A stretch of 9,935 nt of DNA. Source: Armatimonadota bacterium. GTDB lineage: Bacteria; Vulcanimicrobiota; JACPDS01. Shown here in pieces: positions 7,728-9,935 of the stretch. A model generated the notes under the pieces. It had not been told where the DNA came from, did no database searches, and saw only the letters and a program-made list of their open reading frames with translations. Position numbers and translations under genes: made by a program. Location: the NCBI GenBank assembly GCA_016183885.1, contig JACPDS010000019.1, forward strand, positions 1 through 9,935. The letters run 5' to 3'. Each line of letters opens with the position of its first letter. Positions within the stretch are counted from its first letter, which is position 1.

Positions 7728-8108
7728 TTAAATTTGATTTTTCCATAAGCCGTGCAAATTACAATGCTCGCGGGCAACAACATTATCAGCTTCAATTTTA
7801 AAGAAAGCTTCTGGTTTATCTTTGGGGTTTAGGAATTGACGATAGGCTTTTCCGTCGGCGATTAATTCAATCCATTCGATAAAATGTTTTTCTTCCATAG
7901 GATGCGGAACGCTTCCGATAACCACTTTAAATGCTCCATTAACTTTTTCTATTACAGGGACATGTTTTTCTTTAGATGCATCCGTTGTGTTTTCTAGGAG
8001 TTGTTTCATAGGATGCTCAGAACATCTTGGCGCTTCATTTCCGGCATGGATTATTTCTATAATATTCCCGCAAATTTCGCATTTATAAATTTCTAATTGT
8101 TTTGTCAT
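7728..8108 (-). CDS. dfx: Desulfoferrodoxin / superoxide reductase (two-domain form with altered centre I)
   Basis: This 126-residue enzyme reduces superoxide to hydrogen peroxide without releasing oxygen. The catalytic C-terminal domain is complete: Glu47-Lys48-His49 in EKHVP, His69 in VPHPM, His75 in KHFIEWI, and Cys116 and His119 in CNLHGLWK, matching the Fe(His)4Cys site and the Glu-Lys pair of characterised enzymes. The N-terminal desulforedoxin-like domain has Cys10, Cys13 and Cys29, but the fourth ligand of the usual Cys-Cys pair is Ser30 (TGT TCT). Centre I may therefore be altered or lost. The start is the ATG at 8108, because AAAGGAG sits eight bases before it; a frame extension to 8129 would place that site inside the gene. 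It lies between rubrerythrin (39-base gap) and peroxiredoxin (18-base gap). Confidence 0.94.
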   Translation of the reverse strand: MTKQLEIYKCEICGNIIEIIHAGNEAPRCSEHPMKQLLENTTDASKEKHVPVIEKVNGAFKVVIGSVPHPMEEKHFIEWIELIADGKAYRQFLNPKDKPEAFFKIEADNVVAREHCNLHGLWKNQI

Positions 8109-8116
8109 TATATTTA

Positions 8117-8123
8117 CTCCTTT
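8117..8123 (-). promoter_or_regulatory. Ribosome binding site that fixes the desulfoferrodoxin start
   Basis: AAAGGAG on the minus strand lies eight bases before the ATG at 8108. The upstream in-frame ATG codons at 8129 and 8126 have no such sequence, so the shorter 126-residue product, of normal family length, is preferred. Confidence 0.8.
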
Positions 8124-8147
8124 CATCATTTAAAATTTTCTTCTTAG

Positions 8148-8720
8148 TTACCAGTTTTCGCATAATAATTCAAAATATCCTCTTGGATGAATACATGCTG
8201 GACAGCATTCAGGCGCCTCTCCGCCTTCATGGAGATATCCGCAGTTTTTACAGCGCCATATAACACTTTTTCCTTTTTTAAATACTTGATTGGTATTAAT
8301 ATTAGATAATAAAACAAGATAACGCTTTTCATGTTGTTTTTCAGCGATAGCAATAGCTTCAAATATTTTGGCAATTTCTTCAAATCCTTCTTCTTTAGCT
8401 ATTTTAGCAAAACCAGGGTACATTTCAGTCCATTCATAATGTTCTCCGTCTGCGGCAGATTTAAGATTTTCTTGGGTTTTTCCTATTATGCCGGCGGGAA
8501 ATTTAGCTTGAATTTCAATTTCACCTCCTTCAAGCAATTTAAATAATCTTTTGGCATGTTCTTTCTCTTGATTGGATGTTTCTTCAAAAATATCGGCTAT
8601 TTGGAAATAACCTTCTTTTCTAGCTTTACTTGAAAAGTAAGTATAACGATTTCTTGCCTGCGATTCTCCGGCAAATGCCGTTAAGATATTTTTTTCTGTT
8701 TTCGCGCCTTTTAAATTCAT
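8148..8720 (-). CDS. rbr: Rubrerythrin
   Basis: A 190-residue cytoplasmic non-haem iron peroxidase that reduces hydrogen peroxide with electrons passed through its own rubredoxin-like site. The four-helix diiron domain (~1-140) carries the expected ligands: Glu19 in AGESQARNRY, Glu52 and His55 in NQEKEHAKR, Glu93 and Glu96 in GEHYEWTEMYP, Glu127 and His130 in AEKQHEKRY. The C-terminal rubredoxin-like domain (~153-185) has Cys157 and Cys160 in WRCKNCGY, then Cys173 and Cys176 in CCPACIHP; Cys172 is an extra one. Length and domain order match classical rubrerythrin. A strong AAAGGAGGG nine bases before the ATG suggests high translation. It follows perR by 24 bases, as expected for a PerR-controlled peroxide defence gene. 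No stand-alone rubredoxin gene is nearby to act as donor. Confidence 0.96.
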   Translation of the reverse strand: MNLKGAKTEKNILTAFAGESQARNRYTYFSSKARKEGYFQIADIFEETSNQEKEHAKRLFKLLEGGEIEIQAKFPAGIIGKTQENLKSAADGEHYEWTEMYPGFAKIAKEEGFEEIAKIFEAIAIAEKQHEKRYLVLLSNINTNQVFKKGKSVIWRCKNCGYLHEGGEAPECCPACIHPRGYFELLCENW

Positions 8721-8744
8721 TTTTAAGTTCCCTCCTTTCTTTTG

Positions 8745-9140
8745 TTATTTTAATTTGCATTTAGAACATAATCCTGTTATCTCTAAATTATATCCAATTA
8801 TTTTATAACCTTTATCTTCTTTGGGAAGAATATTTTTAAGATTATTTAATTTTTCAAGAAATAAATCGTCTATAATTCCGCAATTTAAACATCTAATGTG
8901 AAAATGATTTTCAGGATTGCCATCGAAGCGTTTTTGATTGCTTCCAAATTCAAGCTTTTTAATTATATTATATTTAGCTAAAATTTCTAAATTACGATAA
9001 ACAGTCCCCAGACTGATTTTTGGCAATTTAAGTCTGACCATTTCATAAATTTTATCAGCGCCGGGATGCGAGGCAACTCTTTTAAGTTCTTCTAAAATTA
9101 TTTTACGCTGGCGGGTAATTTTAATTTTTAATTTAGACAT
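8745..9140 (-). CDS. perR: PerR-type peroxide-sensing repressor (Fur family)
   Basis: A 131-residue Fur-family regulator. The N-terminal winged helix (~5-70) shows TRQRKIILEEL, HPGADKIYEMV and the DNA-reading ISLGTVYRNLEIL. The putative regulatory metal ligands are His25, Asp73, His79, His81 and Asp92. Asp at the last position (Asp104 in Bacillus subtilis PerR, Glu in true Fur) points to PerR, where bound Fe(II) lets peroxide oxidise a His and release DNA. The structural zinc site is Cys84-x-x-Cys87 and Cys125-x-x-Cys128. It heads an operon with rubrerythrin, desulfoferrodoxin and peroxiredoxin, which independently supports the peroxide role and autorepression. No clear Shine-Dalgarno sequence precedes its ATG, a trait shared with the marR gene. 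Confidence 0.92.
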   Translation of the reverse strand: MSKLKIKITRQRKIILEELKRVASHPGADKIYEMVRLKLPKISLGTVYRNLEILAKYNIIKKLEFGSNQKRFDGNPENHFHIRCLNCGIIDDLFLEKLNNLKNILPKEDKGYKIIGYNLEITGLCSKCKLK

Positions 9141-9143
9141 AAT

Positions 9144-9158
9144 TTAATCTTATTATAA
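9144..9158. promoter_or_regulatory. Candidate Per box in the perR leader
   Basis: TTAATCTTATTATAA agrees with the Bacillus subtilis Per box TTATAATNATTATAA at 11 of 14 defined positions, with an intact right half-site (ATTATAA). It lies in the leader, four bases before the perR ATG. A score like this can arise by chance in such AT-rich DNA. Confidence 0.3.
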
Positions 9159-9175
9159 ATTCTAATTAATAGTAG

Positions 9176-9191
9176 TAATTATTCCTAATTA
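9176..9191. promoter_or_regulatory. Candidate Fur/PerR-type operator at the perR start site
   Basis: TAATTA-TTCC-TAATTA forms a symmetric repeat over the end of the -10 and the predicted transcription start, where a repressor would block initiation. It resembles the AT-rich palindromes bound by Fur-family proteins but is not a close match to the Bacillus Per box. AT-rich background makes this tentative. Confidence 0.35.
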
Positions 9192-9215
9192 TATTTAAAA
9201 ATTTTAATTTGTCAA
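9188..9215 (-). promoter_or_regulatory. Sigma-70-type promoter of the perR operon
   Basis: On the minus strand a perfect TTGACA (9215-9210) and a perfect TATAAT (9193-9188) are separated by 16 bases. The start point would be near 9181, giving a leader of about 40 bases before the perR ATG. The design is the same as that of the marR operon promoter, including the flanking CTTGACAAAT. Confidence 0.8.
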
Positions 9216-9352
9216 GTCTTTTGAATGTTTTATCAATTAAAAATTAAAAGTGAACTTATTTTGATAGAATTTAAAATTTATTAAAAAAATTATAAAATAA
9301 AAAATATAAAAGGAGAATTTAGAAGAAATATAAAATTTTAAATATAATTAAT

Positions 9353-9685
9353 ATGGAAATTAATCATAATAAAAATAGTTCAGCTTTATTTAAAAAGATT
9401 TATAAAATGGTAAGCCGGGTGCCGAAAGGAAAAGTTACAACTTATAAAAGTGTTGCCTGCGCAATAGGAAAGCCAAGGGCTTATAGAATAGTAGGGACAG
9501 CTATGGCTAAGAATAAAGATACTAAAAAAGTTCCCTGTCATAGGGTTATAAAGTCAAATGGAAATATCGGTTTTTATCAGGAAGGAATAAAAAAAAAAAA
9601 AGAAATTTTAAAAAAAGAAGGAATTAAAATTTCAAAAGAGAATAAAATTAATTTAAATAAATATCTTTTTAATGAATTTATTTAA
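9353..9685 (+). CDS. Single-domain MGMT-like protein (6-O-methylguanine-DNA methyltransferase fold)
   Basis: A 110-residue protein made almost entirely of the C-terminal DNA-binding/methyltransferase domain of the Ogt/Ada family. Visible motifs are VPKGKVTTY (Tyr31), the Arg-finger region RAYRIVGTAMAKN (Arg45, Asn54), the active-site VPCHRVI with Cys62, and GFYQEGIKKKKEILKKEGI. Cys62 is intact, so it is not a classic alkyltransferase-like protein, in which this residue is usually Trp. It lacks the N-terminal domain of full Ogt (~160-180 residues), so repair activity is plausible but unproven; a role in recognising alkylated bases is the alternative. A run of 13 A (9589-9601) encodes the Lys stretch, but conserved residues continue in frame after it. 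The gene is divergent from perR. Its nearest Shine-Dalgarno-like AGGAG (9311-9315) is 37 bases before the ATG, too far for direct use. Confidence 0.85.
   Translation: MEINHNKNSSALFKKIYKMVSRVPKGKVTTYKSVACAIGKPRAYRIVGTAMAKNKDTKKVPCHRVIKSNGNIGFYQEGIKKKKEILKKEGIKISKENKINLNKYLFNEFI
9589..9601 (+). repeat. Homopolymer of 13 A inside the MGMT-like gene
   Basis: An uninterrupted A13 tract codes for a Lys run. Such tracts are prone to polymerase slippage in replication and transcription and to sequencing error. Here the downstream KKEGI motif remains in frame, so the assembled length appears correct. Confidence 0.9.
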
Positions 9686-9753
9686 GTATAATAAATATAA
9701 AAAATTTTAAGGAGGTGTTGTTTATAATAAACGGCAGATAATAAATTAAGTAA

Positions 9754-9815
9754 AAAACATAAGCGATTAAGAGAACTAAATAGGTAAGTTTTAAAAAATT
9801 AACGCTTAGAGTTTT
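9754..9815 (+). promoter_or_regulatory. Foldable leader upstream of the last gene
   Basis: Three helices can stack: AAAAC (9754-9758) with GTTTT (9811-9815), TAAGCG (9760-9765) with CGCTTA (9803-9808), and TTAA (9767-9770) with TTAA (9799-9802), interrupted by one- or two-base bulges. The 28-base apical part may form a small inner hairpin (AACT with AGTT). It could be a leader RNA structure or a weak terminator for the upstream gene. No known riboswitch was recognised. Confidence 0.35.
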
Positions 9816-9839
9816 ACATTTATATCTAAATTAGAATAA

Positions 9840-9845
9840 AGGAGG
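9840..9845 (+). promoter_or_regulatory. Ribosome binding site of the last gene
   Basis: AGGAGG, within AAAGGAGG, lies six bases before the TTG at 9852. It is a near-perfect complement of the 16S 3' end and justifies the TTG start. Confidence 0.8.
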
Positions 9846-9851
9846 ATAAAA

Positions 9852-9935
9852 TTGAAGAAAGTTATTTTAGGAATATTAATTTTAAGTTTTATATTAAGTT
9901 TTTCCAGTTTTATTTTAGCTGCGGATTTTCCTGAT
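9852..9935 (+). CDS. Exported protein, N-terminus only (possible SLH-domain envelope protein; partial at right edge)
   Basis: Only 28 residues are visible. A TTG start follows AAAGGAGG with a six-base spacing. The peptide has a classic Sec signal: two Lys, a hydrophobic core rich in Leu, Ile and Phe, then a Ser-rich stretch and LAA before ADFPD, with likely cleavage after Ala. A mature N-terminus reading DFPD resembles the opening of S-layer homology domains (FxDVxxxHWA), which begin outer-membrane-tethering proteins of the OmpM type in several diderm lineages. That identity rests on four residues and is a guess; export is well supported. The gene lies 166 bases after the MGMT-like gene and has its own leader, so it is probably transcribed separately. 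Confidence 0.7.
   Translation, partial: MKKVILGILILSFILSFSSFILAADFPD

Noticed and set aside
8109..8129. Seven-residue N-terminal extension of desulfoferrodoxin starting at 8129.
   Set aside because: The AAAGGAG ribosome site would fall inside the coding sequence, no such site precedes 8129, and family members begin a few residues before the first CxxC, as the 8108 start does.
8144..8383. A 79-codon minus-strand frame overlapping the end of rubrerythrin.
   Set aside because: It lies in a shifted frame of the conserved rubredoxin-like domain. The rubrerythrin frame keeps all ligands, so there is no frameshift and no separate gene.
9589..9601. The A13 run as a frameshift that breaks the MGMT-like gene.
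   Set aside because: The conserved KKEGI motif follows in the same frame as PCHRVI, so the frame is preserved as given.
9353..9685. Classification as an alkyltransferase-like (ATL) protein because of its small size.
   Set aside because: ATL proteins replace the active Cys, usually with Trp; here the motif is PCHR with Cys62 present.
1..9935. CRISPR arrays, tRNA or rRNA genes, insertion sequences.
   Set aside because: No regularly spaced repeats, cloverleaf-like segments, rRNA-like sequence or transposase reading frames were seen on either strand.

Overview
The window is AT-rich (intergenic stretches are mostly A/T) and looks like the chromosome of an anaerobic bacterium with two membranes. 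The outer membrane is implied by a complete tripartite efflux pump, including a TolC-type outer-membrane protein with a signal peptide. Anaerobic life is implied by an operon of rubrerythrin, desulfoferrodoxin (superoxide reductase) and peroxiredoxin behind a PerR-type regulator. Strong AAAGGAGG-type ribosome binding sites, TTG starts and a possible SLH-type envelope protein at the right edge would suit an uncultured low-GC diderm such as Atribacterota or a similar lineage, but the sequence alone does not settle the taxon.

Layout. (1) 3-578, plus strand: the C-terminal part of an AbiEii/AbiGii-like nucleotidyltransferase toxin, entering from the left edge. (2) 6815-579, minus strand: a four-gene efflux operon in the order MarR regulator, TolC-like outer-membrane factor, periplasmic adaptor, RND pump. 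Two junctions are one-base TAATG overlaps, and the third has the upstream stop codon merged into the next Shine-Dalgarno sequence. It starts from a perfect TTGACA-N16-TATAAT promoter whose -10 overlaps a small palindrome. (3) 6816-7145: a non-coding gap holding a hairpin plus U-tract that can terminate the operon to its right, and a ~120-bp imperfect inverted repeat. (4) 9140-7146, minus strand: perR, rubrerythrin, desulfoferrodoxin, peroxiredoxin, again behind a perfect TTGACA-N16-TATAAT promoter with candidate Fur/PerR-type operator sequences. (5) 9353-9685, plus strand: a short, single-domain methylguanine-DNA-methyltransferase-like gene, divergent from perR. (6) 9852-9935, plus strand: the signal peptide and first mature residues of a secreted protein, preceded by a leader that can fold and by an orphan Shine-Dalgarno-like sequence.

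How the parts work together. The MarR protein probably represses its own operon until a toxic ligand is present, and the three structural genes then make one envelope-spanning export machine. PerR probably represses its operon until peroxide oxidises its metal site. Desulfoferrodoxin would then reduce superoxide to peroxide, and rubrerythrin and the peroxiredoxin would reduce the peroxide to water. No clearly new system is visible. The most unusual points are a Cys-to-Ser change in the desulfoferrodoxin FeS4 site, the large inverted repeat, and the structured leader before the last gene.
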